Shown: positions 1 through 7,688, counted from the first letter of the stretch. The stretch is 11,378 bases of DNA from CAYMDJ01 sp964537525 (GCA_964537525.1 CAZIAB010000027.1:1-11378), one strand, 5' to 3'. Numbers and translations: made by a program. Notes: generated by a model not told the origin, from the sequence alone.

Positions 1-21
1 AGTTAGAGAGATAAAAAGACA

Positions 22-29
22 TTTAAAAG
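22..29 (+). promoter_or_regulatory. TATA-box promoter of the small gene at 59
   Basis: TTTAAAAG lies about 33 nt ahead of the ATG at 59, the usual archaeal spacing for a transcript with a very short leader. A purine-rich AGGTGAT at about 50-56 could serve as a ribosome binding site. Inferred from sequence pattern only. Confidence 0.5.
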
Positions 30-58
30 CTTATTACCAACCCTAAACAGGTGATTCA

Positions 59-286
59 ATGTCAAAGGAAGGGTATGACCTCAAGGGACCACCTGACGGA
101 CCCGTAACTACCGGACCTCATGGACCCGTGAATACGGAGATAGACCCAAAGAGAACCGAGCTGGTAAGACAACTATACAGAACAAAAGGCATTATGGTTG
201 GTGCACAAATAAGAGGAGACTTTTTAACTACATACAACCTCAGGATTTATATAGATGAGAACGCAGCGCGCCTTGAGAAAGGTTGA
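59..286 (+). CDS. Small hypothetical protein with a Gly-Pro repeat N-terminus
   Basis: Encodes 75 residues that I do not recognise. The N-terminal third is low-complexity: two imperfect GP-x-GPV-(T/N)T units sit at about residues 10-26, and the DNA repeats with them. The rest (about residues 28-75) is a mixed charged sequence (Arg/Lys with a QLYRTKGIMVGAQI stretch) that looks foldable. There is no signal peptide or membrane segment. The ATG at 59 is supported by an AGGTGAT ribosome-binding-like sequence just upstream and a TATA box at 22-29. The gene stands alone and is convergent with the methyltransferase gene ending at 318. A T-run follows its stop codon. Its function is unknown. Confidence 0.6.
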   Translation: MSKEGYDLKGPPDGPVTTGPHGPVNTEIDPKRTELVRQLYRTKGIMVGAQIRGDFLTTYNLRIYIDENAARLEKG

Positions 287-297
287 ATTCTTTTTTG
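287..297 (+). terminator. Oligo-T terminator-like run
   Basis: Six consecutive T at 291-296 follow the stop codon of the small gene within 5 nt. Archaeal RNA polymerase commonly terminates at T-runs without a hairpin, so this is a plausible terminator in the 31-nt convergent gap. Weak evidence. Confidence 0.35.
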
Positions 298-317
298 ATA
301 TCCTATCGCTTCAATAA

Positions 318-1541
318 TCATACAATCTCGGGTGCCATACCCTCCGCTTTAATTGCGCTGAACCCGTGGAGGAGGACGGCCGTCGGAATCTCCTGGTCCT
401 TTATCAGGTCACCAATTTGATAGTGATCGACATTACCGAAATAATGGTCTATGACTCTTGTATATATCTCGGGCGGCCTGTGCCCCTCAGCTGACTGGAA
501 CTCAGTCTTCTTTTCATCCAGTATCTCTGCACCAACAAGGTATTTCTCCATCAGGCTGTGGAAGTTAAACCCTACCGTGTAGATACTTTCATAAAAATCC
601 TTTTCTATGATTGCCTTGTAATCATCACTGTATCCGTGAAGACCTATCCAGACCTTGACCATCTGCTTTAGCCCCTCTTTGTAAAGTTCAGGGACGTTTC
701 CGCCTTTACCTACCTTGACAATCTCTCCTACCCACAGCCAATGAAGCCAGTCCCATATCTCTAGCTGGCCTTGTGGGGAAAGAAGACTGTAAACAAATTT
801 GAAGAACGGGTCTATATTTGCCTGGTGATGTATAGCAGCACCTGAAACAGCTCCATCAATCTTTCCTTTGTATATTATTATTTCTTCGTTTTTATGAAGC
901 TGTCCGAACATTGCTTCTATCATGTGGATGTTCTCGGAAGGGAGGCCACCATATTCAGGATTAGAGCTCGTCAGCATATCTTTTGATATCCTTCGTGCAT
1001 CATCCATTACATCAACACCGATAATATGCAGGTTCTTTCTCATTTCATATGGAATCCCCTCCACTATCCTCTTTGTCGTTCCAAGCTCACCTATTCCGAG
1101 ATCAAGAAGCCTGTATATACCACCATTCCTCAGTTTTTCAATAACTGCTGGTATAATTTTATTTGCAATTATCTTGTTTGCTTCTGCTGCCGCAGGATTT
1201 TCGGCTATTATGTTCTTTATATGACCAAGTTGCTGAACGCTTATCCACTCTCCCTTATATTTTACGTCACCTCTGTTGTCTAGAGGTGGGTTTACCATCT
1301 CCTTGAAATCATGAACATCTACACGTTCTATACCAGAATCCATGCATGCAAAAGCATCTTTCAATTTTGCTGCGTTTATCCAATCCCATCTTGTTTCTTC
1401 TGGAAATCTTGAGAAATCTCCAACATGATTCATTGGATATGGTTTTTCTCCGTGAGGATCTAGGATAGCCTCAATTCCCTCGGCGTTACGCGTTTCAGTT
1501 GTTTCTTCCAGGATTTCTGAAACGTTTTCTTGTATTCCCAT
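318..1541 (-). CDS. Class I SAM-dependent methyltransferase-like protein
   Basis: A 407-residue protein with a Rossmann-type methyltransferase core in its middle. The glycine-rich SAM-binding motif I is RLLDLGIGELG (residues 144-154), the acidic end of strand 2 is IIGVDVMD (173-180), a motif IV-like segment is IDGAVSGAAIHHQ (228-240), and a post-core LLSPQGQLEIWDW (253-265) resembles the usual LkPGG strand. About 140 N-terminal residues and about 140 C-terminal residues flank the core and are not recognised; they may define the substrate. The start follows a GGAG/GTGAT purine stretch. It lies 24 nt downstream of the HD-domain gene on the same strand, so the two probably form an operon. The substrate is unknown. 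Base use looks more AT-rich than in the mevalonate genes next door. Confidence 0.75.
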   Translation of the reverse strand: MGIQENVSEILEETTETRNAEGIEAILDPHGEKPYPMNHVGDFSRFPEETRWDWINAAKLKDAFACMDSGIERVDVHDFKEMVNPPLDNRGDVKYKGEWISVQQLGHIKNIIAENPAAAEANKIIANKIIPAVIEKLRNGGIYRLLDLGIGELGTTKRIVEGIPYEMRKNLHIIGVDVMDDARRISKDMLTSSNPEYGGLPSENIHMIEAMFGQLHKNEEIIIYKGKIDGAVSGAAIHHQANIDPFFKFVYSLLSPQGQLEIWDWLHWLWVGEIVKVGKGGNVPELYKEGLKQMVKVWIGLHGYSDDYKAIIEKDFYESIYTVGFNFHSLMEKYLVGAEILDEKKTEFQSAEGHRPPEIYTRVIDHYFGNVDHYQIGDLIKDQEIPTAVLLHGFSAIKAEGMAPEIV

Positions 1542-1565
1542 AAATCACATCTCCATAAAATAAAA

Positions 1566-2705
1566 CTATTTTCTGATGGCTCTGACAGAATCCTCTATGC
1601 TCCCTGACAGATGATTGAGGAAATCGTCTGAGCCGTTTCTATATGCAACTATGCCGTCCATAAACCGTTTTGCATAAACAAGGTCACCAAAGCCTTCGCG
1701 CTGGTATTGCTTAATTGCATCTTCAGGCGAATCTGCCCTTGCTATGAGATTTATAACACGATATACTGATTCTGCAAGGTCATCCAATTCTCCTGCTCCC
1801 ATCTCATTGAGTTTTCTTATCTCCCCTGAAAGCACAGGATACTTGTCTTCAGCGAAGTGCCCGCCATCAAGATGCCTCTGTGCCGTGACCTGTTCAACCA
1901 AGTCATCATCAAATTTCGTAAATCCCATCTCCTTCATGTAATTTGCCGCCTCGGCCTCATTCATGCCAACATATTTTAGTAGTCCCTTGTAAGCCATGTA
2001 TTGGATTGCGTGCCATTCCTGAGCAAACGGCTTCAGCCAGCCAGGATATCCATCTATCGGATTCTTCTTATAGAGCCTTATCATGGTTTCTCCAAGGAAA
2101 GCAAGATGCGACTGGTCTGGATATCTAAGCTTTTCTTTCAGGTCTCCGAACAGCACCCTTTCCTTTCCAACAAAGAACGATCTCCTCTCAATCACCCTGT
2201 TCCCGGATGCTTCTAATGCCGCATCACCTGTCTTTAGTGAATGTGCGACAACCGAAGGGGTTATTTCCTGTCTATTTCCTATAGGACTGCCAAAGATATA
2301 TGTTATTTCTCCAAATGATTTTTCATGGTGCCCTATTGAACTTGAAACCGCGTCCAGACCGTCTTCCCCAAGTAAATCCCTCCAATTCTCCTCTGAATGA
2401 AAAAGGCCAGTAACATACTTTGCACCCTCCGGGCCATGCGGCGACTTTTCATGAGACTCCCTTATTATATCATGCATCAGGCCAGCTACAGAGGCAAGAG
2501 CCTCGGCCCTCTCAGCCAAATCATAATAATCCTGGCCCCTCATGAGAGCTCCTGCAGTCACCCCTCCGGTATTCGTTACAGCAATAACGTGGTCCTCTGC
2601 GTGTGCCTTGCTTAATATTCCCTCTTCCCTCTTCTTTGAGAACTCTTCTTCCATCCGATTTTTTGCATCTACATAAAGAGGGTGTTTCCTAAACTCCAGA
2701 CTCAT
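1566..2705 (-). CDS. HD-domain phosphohydrolase-like protein (first copy)
   Basis: A 379-residue cytosolic protein with HD-superfamily metal-binding residues in order: His35/His39 (AHAEDH), His78-Asp79 in GLMHDIIRE, His126-His127 in SIGHHEKS, and Asp161 in LKTGDAAL. The family consists of metal-dependent phosphohydrolases and nucleotidases; the substrate here cannot be told. After the HD core there is an ERRSFFVG motif (173-180) that recurs as FRRSYYVG in the second HD protein of this window, so the two look paralogous. The C-terminal ~180 residues are helical-looking and unrecognised. The ATG at 2705 has a GGTGA at a normal distance, within the palindrome at 2713-2722. It leads a probable operon with the methyltransferase. 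Confidence 0.75.
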   Translation of the reverse strand: MSLEFRKHPLYVDAKNRMEEEFSKKREEGILSKAHAEDHVIAVTNTGGVTAGALMRGQDYYDLAERAEALASVAGLMHDIIRESHEKSPHGPEGAKYVTGLFHSEENWRDLLGEDGLDAVSSSIGHHEKSFGEITYIFGSPIGNRQEITPSVVAHSLKTGDAALEASGNRVIERRSFFVGKERVLFGDLKEKLRYPDQSHLAFLGETMIRLYKKNPIDGYPGWLKPFAQEWHAIQYMAYKGLLKYVGMNEAEAANYMKEMGFTKFDDDLVEQVTAQRHLDGGHFAEDKYPVLSGEIRKLNEMGAGELDDLAESVYRVINLIARADSPEDAIKQYQREGFGDLVYAKRFMDGIVAYRNGSDDFLNHLSGSIEDSVRAIRK

Positions 2706-2826
2706 TCAATTCACCAATTGGTTGTATGATGAATATACTGAAACTCACTTTTTTAAAACCGCATTGAACCAAGACAAGTGACAATCTTTTTAAATCTTCA
2801 CCCTTTAGATAAACCAATTGGTTCAT
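2706..2826. promoter_or_regulatory. Divergent promoter region with twin ACCAATTGGT palindromes
   Basis: This 121-nt spacer separates the HD gene (-) and mevalonate kinase (+). TATA-like elements are TTTTAAAA-type at about 2748-2757 for the minus strand and CTTTTTAAATC at about 2784-2795 for the plus strand. The perfect 10-bp palindrome ACCAATTGGT occurs twice, at 2713-2722 and 2813-2822, exactly 100 bp apart. Each copy lies just inside the expected transcription start and directly ahead of one of the two start codons. That placement is what one expects of operators for a dimeric repressor acting on both genes; the regulator is not identified. Confidence 0.55.
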
Positions 2827-3855
2827 ATGGCTAGGGTTTCTGCACCTGGCAAGGTGCATCTTATCGGGGAGCATGCGGTGGTTTACGGGGAGCCTGCAAT
2901 ACTGGCAGCAGTCGGGCTCAGGATGAGCGTTGAAGCAAAAAAGAGCGACAAGGTCGGGGTCAACGACGGGCATTTCAACATCAATGACGAATGGGAAGTC
3001 GAGGATACCATACGTTTTGCAGAGAAGCTGAGAAGCGACTGGGAAGAATCGATGAAGACCAAGGATTTCTCAAAGGTATTCAAGCAGATACAGCATGGCC
3101 TCTTCAAGAAGGCGGTTATAGGAACCGCGCTCAAGGAGCTGGGAATAAACTCAGGAATTGACATACAGTTCACAGGCTCTGATATCCCCTGCGGCTCTGG
3201 CCTCGGCTCGTCCTCAGCTGTCGCTGCAGTCATGGTCAAGGCAATAGCAGCCGCATACGGAATCGATGTATCGGTTGAGAAGGTAAATGATATCGTATAC
3301 AAGTGTGAGCAGTTCGCCCACGGAACCCCGAGCGGAGGGGACAACACCGCGGTCGTCCATGGAGGGCTCGTCTGGTTCGCAAAGGACATGGAGGGAGGAC
3401 CAAATACAATAAACTCCCTTCAGGAGGAGATTCCACACAAGCTCGATGGTTTCGTCCTCGCATACATAAAGAAGCCGGAGAAGACCACGGGGGAGTTAGT
3501 CTCAATGGTCAGGTCAATGGACCCGTCCGTAAGGGACCCTGCCGTAAGGGATATCGGTGAGGCAACGAAGGAAATGAGGACAGCCCTCAAGGAAAAGGAT
3601 TCTGAAAAGATAAGGTCGCTGATAAACCGTGCATGGGACAACCTGAGGTCTCTTGGGCTCTCTGTCCCAGAGGCAGACGAGTTGATAGCAAAGATAAGGG
3701 GGGCAGGCGGGGCTGCAAAGCTCTGCGGCGCTTGCGGTGGCGGCATGATGCTCGCCTATCACAAGAACCCAGATGTCATAAGGAAGATAATAAAGGATGC
3801 CGGCTACGAACCCATGGAGGTCGAGCTCGGGGTAGAGGGAATCAGGGATGAATAG
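2827..3855 (+). CDS. mvk: Mevalonate kinase
   Basis: A GHMP-family kinase of 342 residues that phosphorylates mevalonate with ATP to 5-phosphomevalonate, in the cytosol. The motifs are complete: motif 1 PGKVHLIGEHAVVYGEPAI (7-25), the ATP-binding glycine loop PCGSGLGSSSA (121-131), HGTPSGGDN (165-173) with the probable catalytic Asp172, and a C-terminal motif 3 KLCGACGGGMMLAY (298-311), where the commoner form is TGAGGGG. ATG 2827 is chosen over an upstream TTG (2818) because the protein then begins MARVSAPGK, as expected for the family, and because the palindrome would overlap the upstream start. The stop overlaps the next gene by 8 nt, indicating co-translation with phosphomevalonate kinase. 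Confidence 0.93.
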   Translation: MARVSAPGKVHLIGEHAVVYGEPAILAAVGLRMSVEAKKSDKVGVNDGHFNINDEWEVEDTIRFAEKLRSDWEESMKTKDFSKVFKQIQHGLFKKAVIGTALKELGINSGIDIQFTGSDIPCGSGLGSSSAVAAVMVKAIAAAYGIDVSVEKVNDIVYKCEQFAHGTPSGGDNTAVVHGGLVWFAKDMEGGPNTINSLQEEIPHKLDGFVLAYIKKPEKTTGELVSMVRSMDPSVRDPAVRDIGEATKEMRTALKEKDSEKIRSLINRAWDNLRSLGLSVPEADELIAKIRGAGGAAKLCGACGGGMMLAYHKNPDVIRKIIKDAGYEPMEVELGVEGIRDE

Positions 3856-4975
3856 TATGATAAGGATATCATCACCAGGAAAGCTCTTCCTTTCAGGGGA
3901 GTGGTCTGTTCTTGAGGTTGGGAATCCGGGGATAGTTGCAGCAGTGGACAAGAGGGTCCACGTCGATATAGAGGAATCCGACAGGATAGTGATAACGATT
4001 GATGATTTCAAGATAAAGGACCTCGGCGCAAGGCTCGACGAAGGAGGGCTGGTCTTTGACAGGGAGCTTTCTGACTATGAGAAGGAAAAGCTAATCTTCT
4101 CAAAGGCCTCGATAGAGACAGCGGTGAAGTATCTCGGCGGGACAAAGCCCTTTAGGATAAGGTCATGGGGAGAGATGTCCCAGCTCGAGGTCGGCGGCGA
4201 GGTGAAGAAGATAGGCTTCGGCTCATCAGCAGCTTCTGTCGTTGCCTTTATCTCAGGAATTCTCTCCCTCAATGGGGTCGATATAAAGGAAAGAAGGAAC
4301 AAGGACATAATCTACAAGCTCTCTGCCATGACGCATTATTTTGCGCAGGGAAAGGTCGGCTCTGCATTCGATGTTGCTGCCTCGACCTACGGAGGGATAT
4401 TCATATACAAGAGGTTTGACCCGAAATGGCTGGTCAGCCAGATGGAAGAAGGGAAGCCAGTTAAGGAGATTGCAGAATCAGAGTGGCCGGGGCTTCTCGT
4501 TGAAGAGCTTGAGATACCGGATGGATTCCGCCTCGATATCGGGTGGACAAGGGACTCTGCCTCTACCTCTGCCATGGTGAAGCAGATGAACGAGTTCAGG
4601 GACAAAAACCCCGATGAATACAAGCGGCTTTTTGACCAGATAGCAAACCTCGTCAGGGAATCGATCCCTGACTGGAAGGCTAAGAACATGGAAAGAATAA
4701 TAGAGTCCTTGAGGAGGAACGAGGACCACCTGAGGGAACTCGGCCAGAAGAGCGGCGTGAACATAGAGACGCCCGAGCTGAAGCAGCTTAGCGAGCTCGC
4801 CAACCAGCAGGGCGCTGCAGGAAAGCTTTCCGGAGCAGGCGGAGGGGACTGCGGAATAGCGATATCCTTTGACAGCAGCGTTTCTGAGAAGGTGAAGGAA
4901 TCCTGGAACCAGTCAGGCCTACATACAATCGATGCCACCATTGATTATGACGGCGTCAGGGTTGAGCCCTCATAA
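3848..4975 (+). CDS. mvaK2: Phosphomevalonate kinase
   Basis: A GHMP-family kinase of 375 residues that converts 5-phosphomevalonate to mevalonate 5-diphosphate. The N-terminal motif is SSPGKLFLSGEWSVLE (8-23), the ATP loop is KKIGFGSSAAS (120-130), QGKVGSAFDVAAS (167-179) carries a candidate catalytic Asp175, and motif 3 is GKLSGAGGGDCGIA (325-338). The GAGGGDCGIA form is characteristic of bacterial MvaK2 and eukaryotic Erg8 rather than mevalonate kinase. ATG 3848 overlaps the mevalonate kinase stop (ATGAATAG, 8 nt); ATG 3857 would give MIRISSPGK and is an equally plausible start. This enzyme is missing in most archaea, which use other lower mevalonate routes, so the assignment is of interest. 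A different acyl- or sugar-phosphate GHMP kinase is less likely given the neighbours. Confidence 0.88.
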   Translation: MNSMIRISSPGKLFLSGEWSVLEVGNPGIVAAVDKRVHVDIEESDRIVITIDDFKIKDLGARLDEGGLVFDRELSDYEKEKLIFSKASIETAVKYLGGTKPFRIRSWGEMSQLEVGGEVKKIGFGSSAASVVAFISGILSLNGVDIKERRNKDIIYKLSAMTHYFAQGKVGSAFDVAASTYGGIFIYKRFDPKWLVSQMEEGKPVKEIAESEWPGLLVEELEIPDGFRLDIGWTRDSASTSAMVKQMNEFRDKNPDEYKRLFDQIANLVRESIPDWKAKNMERIIESLRRNEDHLRELGQKSGVNIETPELKQLSELANQQGAAGKLSGAGGGDCGIAISFDSSVSEKVKESWNQSGLHTIDATIDYDGVRVEPS

Positions 4976-5319
4976 ACTCTTTAGTCATTCTCCACATGTT
5001 TCTGAAAATATAGTCAGGTTTCTCTTCCCTGAGATGCTTCTCAGAACTCATGCCTGACGTTATGGCAATCGATTTGCATCCGGATGCCCTTGCAGTCCTT
5101 ATATCAATCACAGAATCCCCGGACCTGGTTATCGCAATGAGCGCGATTATTGCATTGAAGATCCGGTTGTATTTCCCTACCCCTCTTAGATGCCACACGT
5201 CATGGGCATCGAAATTAAATTCAAGCCCCTCTGCAAAAAAAGGCCCTCCTAAAGCCTTCATAAACTATGAGGGAAGAATCCCTGAGGACCCCTCCAACAT
5301 CAAATATAAGCAATTTCAT
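4956..5319 (-). pseudogene. Decayed HAD-superfamily phosphatase gene (frameshift plus internal deletion)
   Basis: Starting at ATG 5319, one frame reads MKLLIFDVGGVLRDSS, the HAD nucleophile motif I (Asp7), and continues to FRRAFF before hitting a stop near 5221. Skipping one T in the T7 run (A7 on the plus strand, 5235-5241) moves into a second frame that continues AEGLEFNFDAHDVWHLRG and then SGDSVIDIRTARASGCKSIA, the HAD motif IV region, to a stop at 4956. The combined ~120 residues are about half the usual length of phosphoglycolate-phosphatase-like HADs. The segment between the cap start and motif IV, including motifs II and III, is missing, apparently joined at LIAI/TRSGDS. So there are two lesions. 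It begins 5 nt after the decarboxylase stop and ends overlapping the 3' end of phosphomevalonate kinase by 20 nt. The frameshift alone could be a homopolymer sequencing error; the deletion could not. Confidence 0.72.
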
Positions 5320-5324
5320 GGGAA

Positions 5325-6320
5325 TCAGAACAGGTGCTCCTCGACCAGCCTTGCCTCATCCCCTGGCCTGCACACTATGACGTCCTTCACCCCGGTCAGT
5401 TCCTTCAGCCTCTTCTCGAGCTCAGGGACGTCCTTCTCCATGCACATCACCTTCACGTTGGGCCCTGCATCCATGGTGAAGTAGCATTCGAGCCCCTCCT
5501 CCCTCCATGCCTCCACGGCATGGACTATCTCCATCGTTGCAGGGTTCCAGTATATTATGGGCGGCTTGGTCGTTACCATGGTCGCGTGCATCTTCAGGCA
5601 GTTGAATTCTGCGGTCTCCCCAACCTTTCTGAAGTCCCTTTCAAGGATTCCCTTCTTCACCGCCTCTATGTCCTCGTTCACGGTCGCGAGCCAGTCCTTG
5701 TAGTATGGACAGGTCTTGACAGTCTGCGACATCCCCGCCCTTGACTTCACCTTCTTCTCCTCTGTGGAGACAATCGTTGTGAGCATCCTGAAGCCCCAGT
5801 GGTCCTTGGGAGCGACCTGGACAGCGTAGCTGTCCGTCCCGTCGTCGCTCTCCCCCCTCTGCCACTCCACGAACCCCCCGTCTATGGAGCGGGAGGCAGA
5901 GCCAGAGCCCCTCCTCGCAAGCATTGATAATTCCTTCCTGTCAAGCTCCATGCCGGCTGCCTTTGCCGCAGCCATCGCAAGGGCAGCATAGCCCGATGCG
6001 GATGAGGCCAGGCCCGCTGCTGTAGGGAAGTTGTTCTCAGACACCACCTTGGCCTTCTTGGATATCCCTGCCTTCTCCCTCACCACGTCGAGGAAGGCGG
6101 ACATCTCCTCATACTCCCTTCCCTCGCTCAGCTCCTCCTCGTTAAGAATGAAAACATCCCTCTCGTATTTCGGGTCAAACTCGACCGTTGTCTTTGTGTT
6201 AAGGCCGTCAAGCGTCATCGAGACGCTGCTGTTCTGGGGAAGCATGAGCTTGGAGTCCCTCTTGCCCCAGTATTTCGTTAGCGCTATGTTAGCGTTCGCA
6301 ACCGCGGTTGCCTTTCCCAT
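5325..6320 (-). CDS. mvaD: Mevalonate diphosphate decarboxylase
   Basis: A GHMP-superfamily decarboxylase of 331 residues, converting mevalonate 5-diphosphate to isopentenyl diphosphate with ATP. Hallmarks are ANIALTKYWGKRD (10-22), NSSVSMTL (30-37), the ATP loop FPTAAGLASSASGYAAL (98-114), RRGSGSASRSIDGGFVEWQ (136-154, with the conserved Arg144), and MDAGPNV (283-289), whose Asp284 matches the catalytic Asp of the family. ATG 6320 is chosen over an in-frame upstream start at 6347 because a strong GAGGTGG ribosome binding site lies 5-6 nt before it and the protein then starts MGKATAVANANIAL. It is convergent with the kinase pair. A phosphomevalonate decarboxylase, as in haloarchaea, is a possible alternative, but phosphomevalonate kinase next door favours the diphosphate substrate. 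Confidence 0.93.
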   Translation of the reverse strand: MGKATAVANANIALTKYWGKRDSKLMLPQNSSVSMTLDGLNTKTTVEFDPKYERDVFILNEEELSEGREYEEMSAFLDVVREKAGISKKAKVVSENNFPTAAGLASSASGYAALAMAAAKAAGMELDRKELSMLARRGSGSASRSIDGGFVEWQRGESDDGTDSYAVQVAPKDHWGFRMLTTIVSTEEKKVKSRAGMSQTVKTCPYYKDWLATVNEDIEAVKKGILERDFRKVGETAEFNCLKMHATMVTTKPPIIYWNPATMEIVHAVEAWREEGLECYFTMDAGPNVKVMCMEKDVPELEKRLKELTGVKDVIVCRPGDEARLVEEHLF

Positions 6321-6376
6321 CAAACCACCTCTCTTGTAAACTGACAAACGTTAGAAACCTTAAATTATTGCCAGAA

Positions 6377-6388
6377 GTATTTAAAAGC
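6377..6388 (-). promoter_or_regulatory. TATA-box promoter of the decarboxylase gene
   Basis: On the minus strand GCTTTTAAATAC lies about 60 nt ahead of ATG 6320, predicting a leader of about 30 nt with the GAGGTGG ribosome binding site within it. The 100-nt spacer 6321-6420 shows nothing else. Pattern-based. Confidence 0.55.
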
Positions 6389-6420
6389 ACTGCCTTAACC
6401 ATGTTTCTAAGAATGTAGAA

Positions 6421-6858
6421 CTATTTGCCTTTGTAATCTTTAGGAATCCAAATGTACCATCTATTAAATTCTTCATCCCAATTAAGCCCGTCTGGATTCT
6501 TTTTGGTTATTGCCCCTTCCCAGTAACCATAATCTCCCTCTGGCAACCCGGACAATTCGTCTGCCACACCTGACATCCTCTTTCTTGCATATTCCTCTCT
6601 GCTCATCCAAGGAAAAGGGCTGGAGTCAATATATTCCTTTTCCCAACCTCCTGAGTAGGGTTCGATTGTAAACATTTCATCAATCATTCCTCCCTCTCCA
6701 AGCACGTCAAACCTGTTTTCAACGTAGAGTCCGCTTGCAAAAATAGTGGCTGCTGCACCAGATACTAGTGCTAACTTTTTAAATGGGCCCATTTTCTTCC
6801 TACCTTTCTCTGCCTTCTTCAGGACATTGTCCTTCACATCTCTTGTTGGGTCAAACAC
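6421..6858 (-). CDS. Small membrane-anchored hypothetical protein
   Basis: Encodes 145 residues. An N-terminal basic stretch (about 14-29, with KKAEKGRKK) is followed by one hydrophobic segment (about 28-46, LALVSGAAATIFASGLYV), then about 100 acidic, aromatic-rich residues (WEKEYIDSS, GYWEGAITKK, RWYIWIPKDY). This fits a single-pass protein with the basic N-terminus inside and the C-terminal domain outside; an uncleaved anchor is more likely than a signal peptide. The start is a GTG at 6858, chosen because GGAGG lies 5 nt upstream. It has its own TATA box overlapping the stop codon of the upstream HD gene. I recognise no family. The sequence is AT-richer than its neighbours. Confidence 0.65.
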   Translation of the reverse strand: MFDPTRDVKDNVLKKAEKGRKKMGPFKKLALVSGAAATIFASGLYVENRFDVLGEGGMIDEMFTIEPYSGGWEKEYIDSSPFPWMSREEYARKRMSGVADELSGLPEGDYGYWEGAITKKNPDGLNWDEEFNRWYIWIPKDYKGK

Positions 6859-6896
6859 AAGAACCTCCGATTGTCACTTGTGAATAGTTACATTTA

Positions 6897-6909
6897 GGGT
6901 ATTTAAAGG
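6897..6909 (-). promoter_or_regulatory. TATA-box promoter of the membrane-anchored gene
   Basis: On the minus strand CCTTTAAATACCC lies about 45 nt ahead of GTG 6858 and overlaps the TAA stop of the upstream HD gene (6903-6905). Pattern-based. Confidence 0.5.
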
Positions 6910-7688
6910 TTTGCATCACGCCTGGAAAGGAGGATTTCCTCGAATCTGGGGAACATCTTTCCCTCCATGTAGAGGAGTGCCTCATTCCTGATTTCCTTGC
7001 CCTCCCTGCTGGAGGGCTTGAACACTCTCACCGCTTCCTCGAGTCCGGCATCATGCCTTTTCCCGTGCCAGTACATGTCCATCGCCAGTTTTCTTGCCCA
7101 GGGCACTCCCTTTACGAGAAGGGAATTGAAGCCAGTCACCTTCCTGTACTGGTATTTCACAAGGGGGAGGAAGAACCTCTCAAAAGACCTTTCATTGAAC
7201 TTCCTTATCCTGTAGTCAAAATGATAGAGAATGGATTTCATGGGGTCCTTGCCCTCGTAATCCCTGCACTCCCCGACGTAATATGACCTCCTGAAATAGA
7301 CGTATGGGCCCATCTGCTCCAGAATCTTGTCAGCCAGGTAGACAGACTTGTGTAGCGGGCTCTTCCATTCATGGACCTCCCTGTGGCTCTTCACAGCCTC
7401 GACTATCCTCCCGATGGTCTCCCTGCCAACCCCCAGACCAGAGAGTATCTCCTTCGACCTCTCCCCGCTGGCCTCTGCATGGCAAATCTCTGAGGGGGGC
7501 CTCACTATGTCATGGAGCAGGCCTGCCGCATAGGCAAGCTCCTCCTCTTCCTTCGTCCCCTTGAGAATCCTCACGACCCAACTTGCCCCCACGGCCGTCC
7601 TCCTGAGGTGCCCGTAGTCATGCACGATGCTCTTGACGTTCTCCGTCTCCTTCTTCACTATCCTGTCAAGCCTCTCCATCGGGAACAT
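6903..7688 (-). CDS. HD-domain phosphohydrolase-like protein (second copy)
   Basis: A 261-residue protein with the full HD signature: His27 (DYGHLRR), His59-Asp60 (AGLLHDIVRPP), His102 (KSHREVHE) and Asp120 (YLADKIL). Metal-dependent phosphohydrolase activity is expected for the family; the substrate is unknown. It shares the post-core motif FRRSYYVG (132-139) with the larger HD protein at 1566-2705, suggesting paralogues. ATG 7688 is chosen over an upstream in-frame start at 7808 because GGAGGG lies at the right distance and because the longer form would run back through the 3' exon and intron of tRNA-Thr. It follows that tRNA by 38 nt on the same strand. A TATATAC sequence at about 7705-7712 is rather close to the start, so co-transcription with the tRNA is possible. 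Confidence 0.78.
   Translation of the reverse strand: MFPMERLDRIVKKETENVKSIVHDYGHLRRTAVGASWVVRILKGTKEEEELAYAAGLLHDIVRPPSEICHAEASGERSKEILSGLGVGRETIGRIVEAVKSHREVHEWKSPLHKSVYLADKILEQMGPYVYFRRSYYVGECRDYEGKDPMKSILYHFDYRIRKFNERSFERFFLPLVKYQYRKVTGFNSLLVKGVPWARKLAMDMYWHGKRHDAGLEEAVRVFKPSSREGKEIRNEALLYMEGKMFPRFEEILLSRRDANL

Noticed and set aside
4387..4941. Long antisense open frames inside the kinase and decarboxylase genes
   Set aside because: The sense strand has unmistakable GHMP motifs throughout; the antisense products are Ser/Pro-rich low-complexity translations typical of shadow frames.
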